Shown here in pieces: positions 21,425-30,670 of a stretch of DNA of 64,000 nt (positions are counted from its first letter, which is position 1; every line of letters begins with the position of its first letter). This DNA comes from Geomicrobium sp. JCM 19038. Its GTDB lineage: Bacteria; Bacillota; Bacilli; Bacillales; Marinococcaceae. A program made the translations under genes and the position numbers. The DNA lies in assembly GCF_000698125.1 (NCBI RefSeq), contig NZ_BAXA01000007.1, positions 144,532 to 208,531 on the forward strand, in the 5' to 3' direction. The notes under the pieces were generated by a model. It searched no databases. It worked only from the letters and a program-made list of their open reading frames with translations, and was not told the origin of the DNA.

Positions 21425-22181
21425 TTATGAGGGGTATTTGCTTGATTTAGACGGTACAGTCTATCGAGGTAATGAAGTTATCCCTGAAGCAGTTACGTTT
21501 ATTAACTGGTTAATAAACGAACGCAAGAAATTTATGTTTGTAACGAATAACTCTTCTAAAACACCTGAGCAAGCGGTGGATAAGCTGAACAGTATGTCAA
21601 TTCCTGCTAAGCAAGAACACATTTTTACGAGTGCGTTGATGGCCGCTCATCATGTACAGCAAGTGGCAGGTCACCGCGTAAGCGGATTTATCATTGGTTC
21701 GACTGGGTTAAAGGTCGCTTTAGAAGAGGTTGGCCTTATTGAACAAGATGTCGACCCAGACGTTGTGATCGTAGGAATTGATCGCACGTTTACGTATAAA
21801 AAACTCGAAAAAGCCTCGCTAGCGATCCAAAAAGGGGCAAAATTGATTGCCACAAATGGTGACAAGATGATTCCGACAGAGAGAGGATTCGTGCCAGGAA
21901 ACGGCTCAATTGTTGCTGCAATTGAGGCTGCAAGCGGAGCACAAGCAGAAATTGTCGGCAAACCGAATCCACGGTTTATCGAGCAAGCTGTATCCTTACT
22001 TAGAATACCTCCTAACCGAACGTTAATGATTGGTGATAATTATGACACTGATATTTTAGCGGGTATTCATGCAAACGTTGCGACGTTACACGTTGATACA
22101 GGTGTGACAAGAAATAGAGATGTTCAAGCGAAAGAGGTTCAACCGACACATTTAATTCGCTCATTTACAGAGTTGTTTTAG
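21411..22181 (+). CDS. yutF: HAD-superfamily phosphatase YutF (NagD/TIGR01457 type)
   Basis: 256-residue HAD IIA phosphatase. Motif I DLDGTVYRG (about 12-20), motif II VTNNSS, the substrate phrase VGKPNP, and motif IV GDNYDTDILAG are all present, so it should be an active phosphatase; the natural substrate is undefined. GAGGAAG precedes ATG 21411 within the end of yutE, giving translational coupling. Its terminator extends over the 3' end of the opposing germination permease gene. Confidence 0.92.
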   Translation: MHVLDYEGYLLDLDGTVYRGNEVIPEAVTFINWLINERKKFMFVTNNSSKTPEQAVDKLNSMSIPAKQEHIFTSALMAAHHVQQVAGHRVSGFIIGSTGLKVALEEVGLIEQDVDPDVVIVGIDRTFTYKKLEKASLAIQKGAKLIATNGDKMIPTERGFVPGNGSIVAAIEAASGAQAEIVGKPNPRFIEQAVSLLRIPPNRTLMIGDNYDTDILAGIHANVATLHVDTGVTRNRDVQAKEVQPTHLIRSFTELF

Positions 22182-22185
22182 TTTA

Positions 22186-22250
22186 GAAGCTCAACACCCT
22201 TTGTGCTTATGTTCGATTTGCATAAGAAGTGTGAGGGGGCTTCTTTTTTT
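22186..22250 (+). terminator. yutF terminator overlapping the ger operon 3' end
   Basis: A long imperfect stem: AGAAGC pairs with GCTTCT, with an inner CTTATG/CATAAG pair, followed by seven T. It overlaps the last codons of the minus-strand GerAB-like gene. Confidence 0.75.
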
Positions 22251-23388
22251 GTTTTTTTTCAGGAAAAAGGGGTAAGCCATTTCGTTTCCGAAGTGTGATC
22301 GTAACTATGAACATCAGTAGTGGAATTACGTAACAGGCCGGTATGATGAAAAAGAACGATCCATAAAAGTAATACGCGCTGTCTTCAATCAAATTAGTGA
22401 ATTCGGTTAGAGAAAAGTACGCATAGATGATTCCAATTGGTATGACGAGCGGTTTGTAGTTGTTTACTTTTGCAAGAAAGGAAACGCCTGTTGCAACGAT
22501 GTACAAGTAAAGAGCATTCATAAAGTAAAACGATACAAAGAACATGATGAGTAACATCGATTCAAGCCGTTCAATAATGTCACCTAATTCTACTCGCTGA
22601 CCGAGGGAGAAACCTGTAAATAGTTTCACTTTCGTTAAGTCAGGTCCTAGAATTGTAATGGCCATGAATGTTGTTACAAACAGTAGGAAGCAGCTAAAAA
22701 AGTAAGCGAGATAAACCATTTTTTCGGCTTTGTGCTTTGTTTCAATGTTCTTCGGATAGAAGAATAACATTAAAACAAGATTTGTTGTAATAATCTTCGA
22801 TGAAAAGAGTAGAATGGCATCTATGTACTGCATCGGTTCTTGTTGAAGCATCGGTAAAAGGTAGCGAACCTCCACATCGCCAAAACTAAAAATCGTTATT
22901 GAGATAAGGAAAGCGATAAAGGGGACGAAGGATATGATCGCAGCTCGTCCTAACACTTCAATTCCCATAAACGCTCCAATGATAATGACGAGCATAAGTG
23001 ATGGAACGATGAATTCCGTTGGTGTATTCCGGAAGAAGTGCGTATTCATAAATGCCGTGAAGAAGTACGTATGCCCTGCACCGTTATAGAAAGCCAAAAG
23101 AAGAACGATTACTAACAAAATCTTACCAAAAACGTTTCCAAACACGGTGACGAGCATCTCTGGTAATGATTGATTTGGGTACCACCGTCCGAATAATATC
23201 ATCAAGTAGACAAACGGAAAGGCAATCACCATGGAGACGAGAGGAATCCACCATCCATCTTGCATGACGCGATCAGCAAGTGTTGTTGGCATCGTTAAAA
23301 ACGTTGTTCCGACTAACATAAATGTGAGTAGAACAAAGAAATGTGGATTTGTAATCTTAATTTGAATTTGTCTGCCCGTATGTGACAT
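22207..23388 (-). CDS. spore germination receptor B subunit (GerAB/GerKB family permease)
   Basis: 393-residue endospore germination permease (APC superfamily) with about ten membrane helices and the opening QIKITNPHFFVLLTFMLVGTTFLTMP typical of GerAB-type proteins. The tail is unusually rich in lysine (EKKQKKKPP). B subunits of inner-spore-membrane receptors bind germinants such as L-alanine or sugars; the ligand cannot be read here. Last gene of the A-C-D-B operon, 12 bases after the D-like gene. Confidence 0.9.
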   Translation of the reverse strand: MSHTGRQIQIKITNPHFFVLLTFMLVGTTFLTMPTTLADRVMQDGWWIPLVSMVIAFPFVYLMILFGRWYPNQSLPEMLVTVFGNVFGKILLVIVLLLAFYNGAGHTYFFTAFMNTHFFRNTPTEFIVPSLMLVIIIGAFMGIEVLGRAAIISFVPFIAFLISITIFSFGDVEVRYLLPMLQQEPMQYIDAILLFSSKIITTNLVLMLFFYPKNIETKHKAEKMVYLAYFFSCFLLFVTTFMAITILGPDLTKVKLFTGFSLGQRVELGDIIERLESMLLIMFFVSFYFMNALYLYIVATGVSFLAKVNNYKPLVIPIGIIYAYFSLTEFTNLIEDSAYYFYGSFFFIIPACYVIPLLMFIVTITLRKRNGLPLFPEKKQKKKPPHTSYANRT

Positions 23389-23400
23389 GATGATTATCTC

Positions 23401-23628
23401 CTAAGAATTAAAATGAAATTGCTCCATAAATTGAGACAAAGGAACCGTCAATCGTGGGATTGGGTAGCCCAAAATATAAAGCGTTGGCAGTAGAAGGCTA
23501 ACGGCAGTAAGAATGTAAAATGTTTTAATCAAATTAGGGTCATTATTTTTTGTGCGTCTCATTTCACGACGTTGAGAAGATATAGCGATCACTTGGATGC
23601 TTAGTACAACGAGCAATTTAATGATCAT
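23401..23628 (-). CDS. small two-helix protein, candidate germinant receptor D subunit
   Basis: 75 residues with two hydrophobic segments (about 2-17 and 37-55) separated by a basic, polar loop (SQRREMRRTKNNDPNL). Small two-helix D subunits are known accessories of some GerA-type receptors (for example gerKD) and modulate germination. Size, topology and location between C and B fit that group; sequence similarity itself I cannot confirm. AGGA lies 8 bases before ATG 23628. It overlaps the end of the C gene by 11 bases. Confidence 0.65.
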   Translation of the reverse strand: MIIKLLVVLSIQVIAISSQRREMRRTKNNDPNLIKTFYILTAVSLLLPTLYILGYPIPRLTVPLSQFMEQFHFNS

Positions 23629-24838
23629 GTTTGTAGTCCTCGATATTAAAGGTGTTGTTTACGTCTCCAGACTCGACGACATTGCCTTCTGTGTGAACCT
23701 CAATGTTTGCTTGTGTAAATGCTTCATACCAATCCTGTCTAATCGTCTTCCAATAGGTTGGTTGCTCGCGATACACTTCACGACCTATACCGGTAAAATC
23801 AACGTGTTCATCTCTAGCTCTCGCTAGTGTCTCGCTAATTAATTCATTAATCTTTTGTTCTAGAGCATCGTGGATATAGGCATGTGATTCTTTTGATGTA
23901 ATGTCAAGCTGTTCACAATTCACCTCAGAAATGGTCCCGTGAATCTCAGGATCGATGTTAACGTTAAGCTCATCTCCTTCGTAATTAATATCCATTGTCG
24001 TCTTTGTTGAGTACGTTTCAACAACGAACGACCCTTCCTGCCCGTGTGGACAAGGTAATGTTTCAGAGGTATCTTGAATGTTACCCGTTAAATAAAGTAA
24101 TCCTTTCGTTTCTTCTTCAGTTAACCATCCAACCAATTGATCTTCTCGAAAAATCGCCATATCTCCAAGCTGTAAAAAAGCAATCGGTTTTACTTCTTCA
24201 ACGTTTGCAATTTGTTTACTGACTGTTTCATCCCCATTAATTGTGATGCCATTTAAATAGGGATCAATGCCAGGACCAACAATTTTTTCAAACAAATCGT
24301 CTAACGTTGTTGCAGTGACTAACGAGTAACTGTTCTCGCCATAACTGATTGAATTCATAATATGAATCGACGCAATTTCTTCTATGGGAGGGATCACTGA
24401 CAAGATTTCCTTCGCTTCATACCCCCTTGCGATCACAATTGGAAAATCGGTGCGAATCTCGTGATCGCGATAAAAGTGGTCTAAAAAGTTCGTTAATCCA
24501 GCTCTCGCAGCACTCTCACCAATGACAACACTCGCTATATGTGAATAGTAGCCTCTTCGTGGTGCCTTTTCCGTTAATTTACGGAAAGCTTCTTGGATGG
24601 TTGGTGCGAATGTTTCATAGTTTTGTGCGCTTGAGCGTCCTGTACCTTCTTCTTGTGACGCAAGTTCACTAGGGTTAATGACTTGAATTGTGAGACGGAT
24701 GGTTTCATCATCAACAAGATCAATTCCAAGTCCTGTAACGACAGAAAGCTCTCGTAATTCATATTGATCCCAACACCCTGATAAGAGAACAGTAAGAAGG
24801 AGTAACAAACTACATAAACTTAGTTTCAAGAAACGCAT
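23618..24838 (-). CDS. Ger(x)C family spore germination lipoprotein
   Basis: 406-residue GerAC/GerKC-type lipoprotein of the germinant receptor. The signal peptide ends in LLSGC with the lipidated Cys22, followed by WDQYELRELSVVTGLGID, the hallmark of the family; the C-terminal GREVYREQPTYWKTIRQDW helical region is also typical. It anchors to the outer face of the spore inner membrane. Begins 12 bases after the A subunit gene. Intact. Confidence 0.93.
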   Translation of the reverse strand: MRFLKLSLCSLLLLLTVLLSGCWDQYELRELSVVTGLGIDLVDDETIRLTIQVINPSELASQEEGTGRSSAQNYETFAPTIQEAFRKLTEKAPRRGYYSHIASVVIGESAARAGLTNFLDHFYRDHEIRTDFPIVIARGYEAKEILSVIPPIEEIASIHIMNSISYGENSYSLVTATTLDDLFEKIVGPGIDPYLNGITINGDETVSKQIANVEEVKPIAFLQLGDMAIFREDQLVGWLTEEETKGLLYLTGNIQDTSETLPCPHGQEGSFVVETYSTKTTMDINYEGDELNVNIDPEIHGTISEVNCEQLDITSKESHAYIHDALEQKINELISETLARARDEHVDFTGIGREVYREQPTYWKTIRQDWYEAFTQANIEVHTEGNVVESGDVNNTFNIEDYKHDH

Positions 24839-24850
24839 GATTGATCACTC

Positions 24851-26370
24851 CTACAGACGTTTTGACGGTTTGGGTGTTTTTTGACGAATCGTTCGATCTT
24901 GTGGTATGAACCGTGGACGTGTATTTAATAACCATTTTGGTAAACGAAAGATCGCATCCCCTTGTTCTCGTCGGATAAAAGGCGACATTCCTTCCAAATA
25001 CGGAACACCATAAGACTTTAAATTGCTCAAATGTAAAAGAAGGATCATGCCAAATAAGAAAATGCCAAACAATCCATAGACAGATGCAAAGAGCAAGACG
25101 ATAAACCGACAAATTCGAAATGGGACACCAATTGAATAAGTAGGGAAAACAAAGCTTGAAATGGCTGTTAATGCAACGACGATGACGACCGTTGATGAAA
25201 TAATCCCAGCCTCCACGACTGCTGTACCTATAACAAGTGCTCCTACAATGGCTAGCGCTTGACCGACAGGTAAAGGCATGCGAATACTTGCTTCTCGGAT
25301 AATCTCAAACAATAACTCCATAATTAGCACTTCAACGACAGTCGGAAACGGTGTGCCTTCGCTTTGGGCGGCAAGACTAACCATTAAATTAAACGGAATT
25401 AATTCTTGATGAAATGTTGTGACCGCGACATAAATACTTGGTGTAAACAAGGCAACAAAAATACATGCAAATCGTAACAAGCGAATGAGTGTACCGATAT
25501 CTGCTCGTTGGGTGTAATCTTCTGCACTATGAATAAATTCAACAAAAGGTGCAGGAACGACGAGCGGAAATGGGGAGCCATCAATTAAGAGTGCAATTTT
25601 ACCTTCTAATAAATGGGACGTAATCACATCGGGTCGCTCTGATGAATAAATCGTCGGAAAAGGTGTGAAAAATTCATCCTCAATTAATTCCTCTAAATCT
25701 CCACTAGATTGAATGGCATCCGTATTGATTCTCTGTAAGCGGGATTCTAGTTCGGTGAGAATGGATGGATTAATGATATCTGAGATATAGGTAACCATCA
25801 CTTTTGTTTGAGATCGCTCGCCAAATGTCCAGGAATCAAAGCGTAAATGAGGGTCTTTTATGCGGCGACGAACAAGGGACATATTTACATATAAGTTCTC
25901 CACAAACGCTTCCTTTGGTCCTCGAATGACGTTTTCTGTTGTTGGGATATCTACTTGTCGTTCTTGTGTGAAGAGCATTTCAACGGCAAGAATGTGTTCA
26001 TAGTGATCAATGAAAACGAGACTAAGACCATTTAATAACGCTTTGACCGCGTCATCAATCGATGTATGTACGGTTACATCACCTGACTTCTCAAAGAACT
26101 TGATGAGTTCTGGCCATGTCCGTTGTTTACCTTCAGGGAAAAGAATCGTTTGAGTTAACAAAGTGTTAATATTTGGGAGGTCTGCCAGTCCATCAAGATA
26201 GAGGATTGTGGCGCTACTTTAGGTTCTTTACCTAAGGAAAAGTGACGAATGGTCACATCTTCACTTTGTCCGATGATGGATTGAATTGTGTTTACATTAA
26301 CGGTCATTGATGGAGATAGAGGATGCTTTTCATTTTCTTTTTTAAAGCGTCTTTTGAGTAGTAGTGACAT
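24851..26370 (-). pseudogene. spore germination receptor A subunit (GerAA/GerKA family), one frameshift
   Basis: Repaired length is 506 residues, normal for GerA A subunits: a hydrophilic N-terminal domain, then about five membrane helices including RADIGTLIRLLRFACIF and PFPTVVEVLIMELLFEI. The first about 56 residues are in another frame; adding one G:C pair at about 26212 (GCGCC to GCGGCC on the coding strand) joins KVA to ATILYLDGLADLPN. ATG 26370 has GAGGG 7 bases upstream; an earlier in-frame ATG at 26376 overlaps it. First gene of the receptor operon. Confidence 0.88.
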
Positions 26371-26400
26371 GAACATCCCTCACAAATTAGAACTATTCGT

Positions 26401-26429
26401 TAGAGTACCAATATGAGGGAGTTTTATGC
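26401..26429 (-). promoter_or_regulatory. possible sigma-G promoter of the ger operon
   Basis: On the minus strand: GCATA, 17 bases, TACTCTA. The -35 matches the sigma-G GHATR pattern; the -10 matches CATNHTA at 5 of 7. GerA-type operons are forespore sigma-G genes in B. subtilis. Confidence 0.33.
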
Positions 26430-26467
26430 AGAGGCTGGATAATGGCAGAGGTAGTACCAAATCAAGA

Positions 26468-26499
26468 ACGAGCGATCGTCATTTGTGACGATCGCTCGT
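26468..26499 (-). terminator. hairpin terminator between yutG and the ger operon
   Basis: ACGAGCGATCGTCA and TGACGATCGCTCGT form a perfect 14-bp stem with loop TTTG. The T stretch behind it on the minus strand is weak (TCTTGATTT). Confidence 0.6.
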
Positions 26500-26510
26500 T
26501 TATACGTCTA

Positions 26511-27005
26511 TTAATCAGGAACGTCAACGCCTTCTTCCGAATGCGCTAGCCTACTTGAGGCAGCTGCAGCAATGGCACCAACAATATCATCAAGGAAAGT
26601 GTGGACTTTGCCATCATGATGATCGTTTAATTTCTCAATGATGCCAGGCTTGATTTTGTCAACGTAACCGAAGTTTGTTAGTCCGATTGAGCCGTAGACA
26701 TTCACAATTGCAAGAGCGATGATTTCGTCAATGCCATACAATCCTTCATCTGAAGCTACGATATCTTGAAGTGGCTGTCGTAATTTCTTTTCTTCAGCCA
26801 ATCGATCAAGTTCAATCCCAGTTAGTAGGGCATTTTGGACTTCTCGTTTTGATAACACACGCATCACATTGTGTTTGCATGTAGCTCGCGTTAAGTTGGT
26901 GACGTACGGTGCTTGGAGATCAAATACTAATTCTGTAATGTCGTCAACGTTTACACCACGCTCTTCGAGTCGTTCAATAGCAAGTTCAGTTGATAATGCT
27001 TTCAT
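26511..27005 (-). CDS. yutG: phosphatidylglycerophosphatase A family protein YutG
   Basis: 164-residue PgpA-like protein of the YutG type. It has DEGLYGIDEIIALAIVNVYGSIGLTNFGYVDKIKPGII and a C-terminal helix HTFLDDIVGAIAAAASSRLA. Sequence relatives are phosphatidylglycerophosphatases, but YutG-type members lack clear membrane helices, so activity on lipids is uncertain. Divergent from yutH, as neighbours in B. subtilis. Confidence 0.8.
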   Translation of the reverse strand: MKALSTELAIERLEERGVNVDDITELVFDLQAPYVTNLTRATCKHNVMRVLSKREVQNALLTGIELDRLAEEKKLRQPLQDIVASDEGLYGIDEIIALAIVNVYGSIGLTNFGYVDKIKPGIIEKLNDHHDGKVHTFLDDIVGAIAAAASSRLAHSEEGVDVPD

Positions 27006-27110
27006 GCGGACTCAACCCCTTATCCATCATAATCGTATTCCTATATTCAGTGTGACGCTTGTATGATTATTATGCAAAGAAGAGTCATTGTCAAAACCTT
27101 AATATTTTGT

Positions 27111-27119
27111 CATATACAT
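27111..27119 (+). promoter_or_regulatory. possible sigma-E -10 element of yutH
   Basis: CATATACAT, identical to the element before yunB; GTCATTGT upstream is a loose -35 match. yutH of B. subtilis is a sporulation gene, which fits. Confidence 0.3.
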
Positions 27120-27143
27120 AAAAGTAGAGATGGAGGTGGCAAC

Positions 27144-28169
27144 GTGTTTGAGAGAAATATCTATGACCAATATGGTTTTCACTGTGATGAACGTTGGCAT
27201 TTAGGGGCTTATGAAGGGTTTGAATCGGAAGGGCATTCGTACATTGTTACGCCGTATCCACGTAAAGAAGATAGCGTCTTAACCCAGTTTGAATGGGCAA
27301 GACAATTAGAGCGAGCAGGCATAATTGATGTGGCAATGCCAGTGCAGACGATGGATGGAAAAGTGATTGCAAAAATTGATGGTGCGCAACAACTCATTTT
27401 CCGCTTACCGCAAGACGATCCGAGTCGTAATGAACAACCGCAACAACCTGAAGCTTTTCAACTTGCTCAAATCCATGAAGTGAGTCGAGGGTGGATGCCG
27501 AATGTGAAAGACCTAAATTTCCTAGGCAACTGGTTGCACATTTGGGAAACGAGAATGAGTCAACTTGAAAATTGGCATCAACAAGTTGATGCTAGAAGGC
27601 AAAAGAATGATTTCGATCGTCAATTTCTTTATACGTTTCCGTATTATTTAGGTCGTGCAGAAACGGCGATGCAATGGCTCGTTGAAGAAGGGCAGGAACA
27701 TTTACTTCAACCGTATGACGGTTCAATCAATCACACGAGGTTTACACCGACATCGTGGTTTGCAGCAAGCCCAACGACGACACAAGTTAAGCTCCCTTTA
27801 CAGTTTGTCTATGATCACCCGGCGAGGGATTTAGGAGAGCGGCTTCGCTCGATTTATCGTCAAGGAGATGGTGAGGAGGCGTATCGTTTTATTGAAGACT
27901 ATTACGGGGCGCAATTTAGAGGAGGGAACAATGTACACTGGCCATTAATCGGCGCGCGGCTTTTGTTACCGTTAAGTTATGTTGAAGTCGTTGAAGATCA
28001 TTACATGAATGAAGGAACCAATGCTGAGAATCGTTCGCTTGAAGCGGTGAACTTTGAAGAAGAACTAGCGGCTGAAGAGAAGTATTTACGTTTAACATCA
28101 GAATGTCTTTTAGAACATTTACCGTCTTCTACGGCAGGTGCCTGGTTTACACGGAGAATTTTTGTGTAA
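27144..28169 (+). CDS. yutH: spore coat-associated protein YutH
   Basis: 341-residue protein of the CotS/YutH group, distantly kinase-like (fragments VTPYPRKED, LAQIHEVSRGW, FIEDYYGAQFRGGNNVHWP). YutH of B. subtilis is spore-coat associated; its catalytic status is unknown. I choose GTG 27144 because GGAGGTGG sits 4-5 bases before it; an upstream in-frame ATG at 27063 gives an unconserved-looking extension. Intact. Confidence 0.82.
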   Translation: MFERNIYDQYGFHCDERWHLGAYEGFESEGHSYIVTPYPRKEDSVLTQFEWARQLERAGIIDVAMPVQTMDGKVIAKIDGAQQLIFRLPQDDPSRNEQPQQPEAFQLAQIHEVSRGWMPNVKDLNFLGNWLHIWETRMSQLENWHQQVDARRQKNDFDRQFLYTFPYYLGRAETAMQWLVEEGQEHLLQPYDGSINHTRFTPTSWFAASPTTTQVKLPLQFVYDHPARDLGERLRSIYRQGDGEEAYRFIEDYYGAQFRGGNNVHWPLIGARLLLPLSYVEVVEDHYMNEGTNAENRSLEAVNFEEELAAEEKYLRLTSECLLEHLPSSTAGAWFTRRIFV

Positions 28170-28184
28170 ATTGTTCAAACCCCC

Positions 28185-28213
28185 TTGTTATTTTCACGTA
28201 TAGGATCTATAAT
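28185..28213 (+). promoter_or_regulatory. sigma-A promoter of hom
   Basis: TTGTTA, 17-base spacer, TATAAT. A perfect -10 and ideal spacing, about 65 bases before the hom start. Confidence 0.7.
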
Positions 28214-28231
28214 GTCCATATTATGAAGACA

Positions 28232-28254
28232 ATTGTTCGCGCACAGAGAACAAT
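28232..28254 (+). other. hom leader hairpin
   Basis: ATTGTTC and GAACAAT form a 7-bp stem in the hom 5' leader, 23 bases before the start codon. There is no T run; it may affect mRNA stability or translation. Confidence 0.4.
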
Positions 28255-28277
28255 GGATCGAACAGGGGTGGATTCGA

Positions 28278-29617
28278 ATGGATAACAAACACATTGCAAT
28301 TGGACTGTTAGGATTGGTACGGTAGGTACGGGGATTATGCATATTATAACTGAACACCAACATAAATTGTGCAAAAAAACAGGATTGAATGAAATTTCCG
28401 TTAAGAAGGCACTTGTTCGTGATCTAGAAAAGGCGAACGGTCATGGATTTCAATCTGTTGATTATACGACGGATGGCTATGAAGTCGTAACAGATGAAGA
28501 TATTCACGTAGTTATCGAAGTGATTGGTGGTATTACCCTTGCTAAGGAACTTATTGAAAAAGCGTTAGATCAAGGGAAACATGTCGTGACAGCCAATAAA
28601 GATTTAATGGCGTTACACGGTGAGGAGTTGCTTCAACGAGCGAAGCGTAACCAAGTAGAGCTCATGTATGAAGCGAGTGTTGCAGGTGGAATCCCGATTT
28701 TACGAGCATTAAACGATGGGTTATCCTCAGATCAAATCACGAAGATCGTTGGCATTGTGAACGGAACGACGAACTACATGTTGACGAAGATGTCTAAAGA
28801 AGAATTAAATTATGACGAAGCACTCAAGGAAGCCCAAGAAAAAGGTTTTGCTGAGAGTGATCCAACTTCGGATGTTGGTGGACTTGATGCTGCCCGTAAG
28901 ATGGTTATCTTAGCGCGTCTTGGCTTTTCTACGTCAGTAGAATTAGATGACGTCTATTTGCGTGGTATGACAGAAGTGACGAGTGACGATATTGATTATG
29001 GGAAGAAGCTAGGCTATACGTTGAAGCTCATTGGTCTTGCAAGCAAAGAGGAAAACGGTGTGGAAGTGTCGGTTGAGCCAGTATTTGTGCCAGATGAGCA
29101 CCCGCTTGCAACGGTTAATGATGAGTTTAATGCCGTCTATGTATACGGTGATGCTGTCGGTGAGACGATGTTCTACGGACCTGGAGCAGGCTCTCTTCCA
29201 ACCGCAACAGCCGTCGTTTCAGATGTAGTTAGCGTCATTCGTCACCTACGTCTTGGCGTTTCTGCGAATGCACTTGAAGATACAAGTACGACTTCACTTG
29301 AAATCAGTGATGTGCGTGATGTTTCTGCTAAGTTCTTCGTTCGATTGCATGCCAAAGATGTTGCAGGGGCATTTGAATCGATAACTGCGGTGTTTTCTAA
29401 GAACAACGTGAGTTTTGAGAAGTTAATTCAATCGCCATTTGAGCAAGGAGCGTTAGCGGAAGTTGTGATCGTTACGCACGAAACGACCCGTGGTGATTTT
29501 GATCAGACACTTGAAGACTTGAAGTTGTTAGATGTCGTGACGTCAATTAAGAGCCGATATCGTGTAGAAGGAGGGACAGCAGATGTCTTGGAAGAACAGA
29601 ACCTTGCCCTCGTCTAA
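28278..29617 (+). pseudogene. hom: homoserine dehydrogenase, one frameshift near the N-terminus
   Basis: NADP-dependent homoserine dehydrogenase, 446 residues when repaired: Rossmann start IAIGLLGLGTVGTG, catalytic domain NGTTNYMLTKM and GFAESDPTSDVGGLDAARK, and a C-terminal ACT regulatory domain (about the last 80 residues), which normally binds threonine. The frame breaks at about 28316, where GGATTGGTACGG needs one more G (GLGTVG). ATG 28278. Pathway: aspartate semialdehyde to homoserine for threonine and methionine. thrB overlaps its 3' end and thrC is absent. Confidence 0.92.
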
Positions 29618-30533
29618 TGAAGCGACGATGACGATCCGTGTTCCAGCAAGCTCTGCGAATTTAGGTCCTGGGTTTGATTCAATTGGTCTCGCGGTAAATC
29701 GGTACTTGCATTTAGATGTTTGGCCGAGTGAAGAGTGGTTGTTCACGTCATCGTCCCCCCATTTGGAGGGCATACCTTCAGGGAAGACGAACATGGTTTA
29801 TAACGTGGCGCGAGCATTCGCTGCAACAAAAGAATTGGCTTTACCACCTTGTCACGTTGACATGCGATCGGATATCCCTTTAGCGAGAGGGCTTGGTAGT
29901 TCAGCAGCAGCGATTATTGCAGCCATTGAGCTAGCTGATCAATTAGTGCACATGAATGCAACGAGAGAAGAGAAATTACGATTTGCGAGCATACTAGAAG
30001 GGCATCCTGATAATGTTGGGGCATGCTTATACGGTGGACTTACAATCGGAATGCATACGGAGAAATCGACGAAGATGGTGACTCAGCCTTCACCTAATGT
30101 TGATCTTGTTTTAATGGTTCCAAGTGTTGAGCTGTTAACGAAAGAAGCGCGAGAAGTACTCCCTGAAACGTTACCATACCGACAATCAATTGAAGGAAGT
30201 GCGTGTGGGAATGTTCTCGTCGCGGCGCTTTTAACAGGTGACTTTGCACTTGCAGGTGAGCTCATGAACCGGGATCGATTCCATCAGCCGTACCGCACAG
30301 GAGTAGTGCCTGGGTTAACAGAGGCATTAGATGATGTGTTAAATTACGGAGTATATGGAGCGGCACTTAGTGGCGCTGGCCCGACAATCTTATGTTTAGC
30401 ACCAAGCGGTGAAGGAGAAGCAATAGCGAAGCGTATTCAAGAAGATTATCCTGATTATGAGGTCAGTGCAGCTAAGCCTTGTGATCACGGTTCTTTCGTT
30501 TCGATCTCTCCCACAGTAGCCTTAACATCATAA
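29583..30533 (+). CDS. thrB: homoserine kinase ThrB
   Basis: 316-residue GHMP kinase that phosphorylates homoserine. RVPASSANLGPGFDSIGLA near 19-37, the ATP-binding PLARGLGSSAA at 99-109 and the C-terminal GAALSGAGPTILCL are canonical. ATG 29583 has a strong AAGGAGGG 8 bases upstream, inside hom; ATG 29628 would match the usual family start better but has only a weak ribosome site. In B. subtilis thrC lies between hom and thrB; here the two genes overlap by 35 bases. Confidence 0.94.
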   Translation: MSWKNRTLPSSNEATMTIRVPASSANLGPGFDSIGLAVNRYLHLDVWPSEEWLFTSSSPHLEGIPSGKTNMVYNVARAFAATKELALPPCHVDMRSDIPLARGLGSSAAAIIAAIELADQLVHMNATREEKLRFASILEGHPDNVGACLYGGLTIGMHTEKSTKMVTQPSPNVDLVLMVPSVELLTKEAREVLPETLPYRQSIEGSACGNVLVAALLTGDFALAGELMNRDRFHQPYRTGVVPGLTEALDDVLNYGVYGAALSGAGPTILCLAPSGEGEAIAKRIQEDYPDYEVSAAKPCDHGSFVSISPTVALTS

Positions 30534-30539
30534 TAAGAG

Positions 30540-30577
30540 ACGGTTTCAATGTGGTTAATGCATTGGAGCCGTTTTTT
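30540..30577 (+). terminator. hom-thrB terminator
   Basis: ACGGTTTCAATG pairs with CATTGGAGCCGT (G-U pairs) around a 9-base loop, followed by six T. Confidence 0.83.
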
Positions 30578-30615
30578 ATGGAGATGGATGCAGTAAAGCT
30601 ATATCCTAGCTGTTC

Positions 30616-30643
30616 ACCTTTTTGAAATAAGACACATACGATA
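30616..30643 (+). promoter_or_regulatory. mother-cell sigma (sigma-K-like) promoter before yuzC
   Basis: AC, 17 bases, CATACGATA. The -10 matches the sigma-K pattern CATANNNTA completely and sigma-E CATACA-T at 7 of 8 fixed-position bases. Confidence 0.45.
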
Positions 30644-30670
30644 AGAAAGCACAGTTACAGGGGGTAGTTT

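Noticed and set aside
29543..29794. Minus-strand frame across the hom-thrB junction
   Set aside because: Overlaps two strongly conserved coding frames and lacks a ribosome site.
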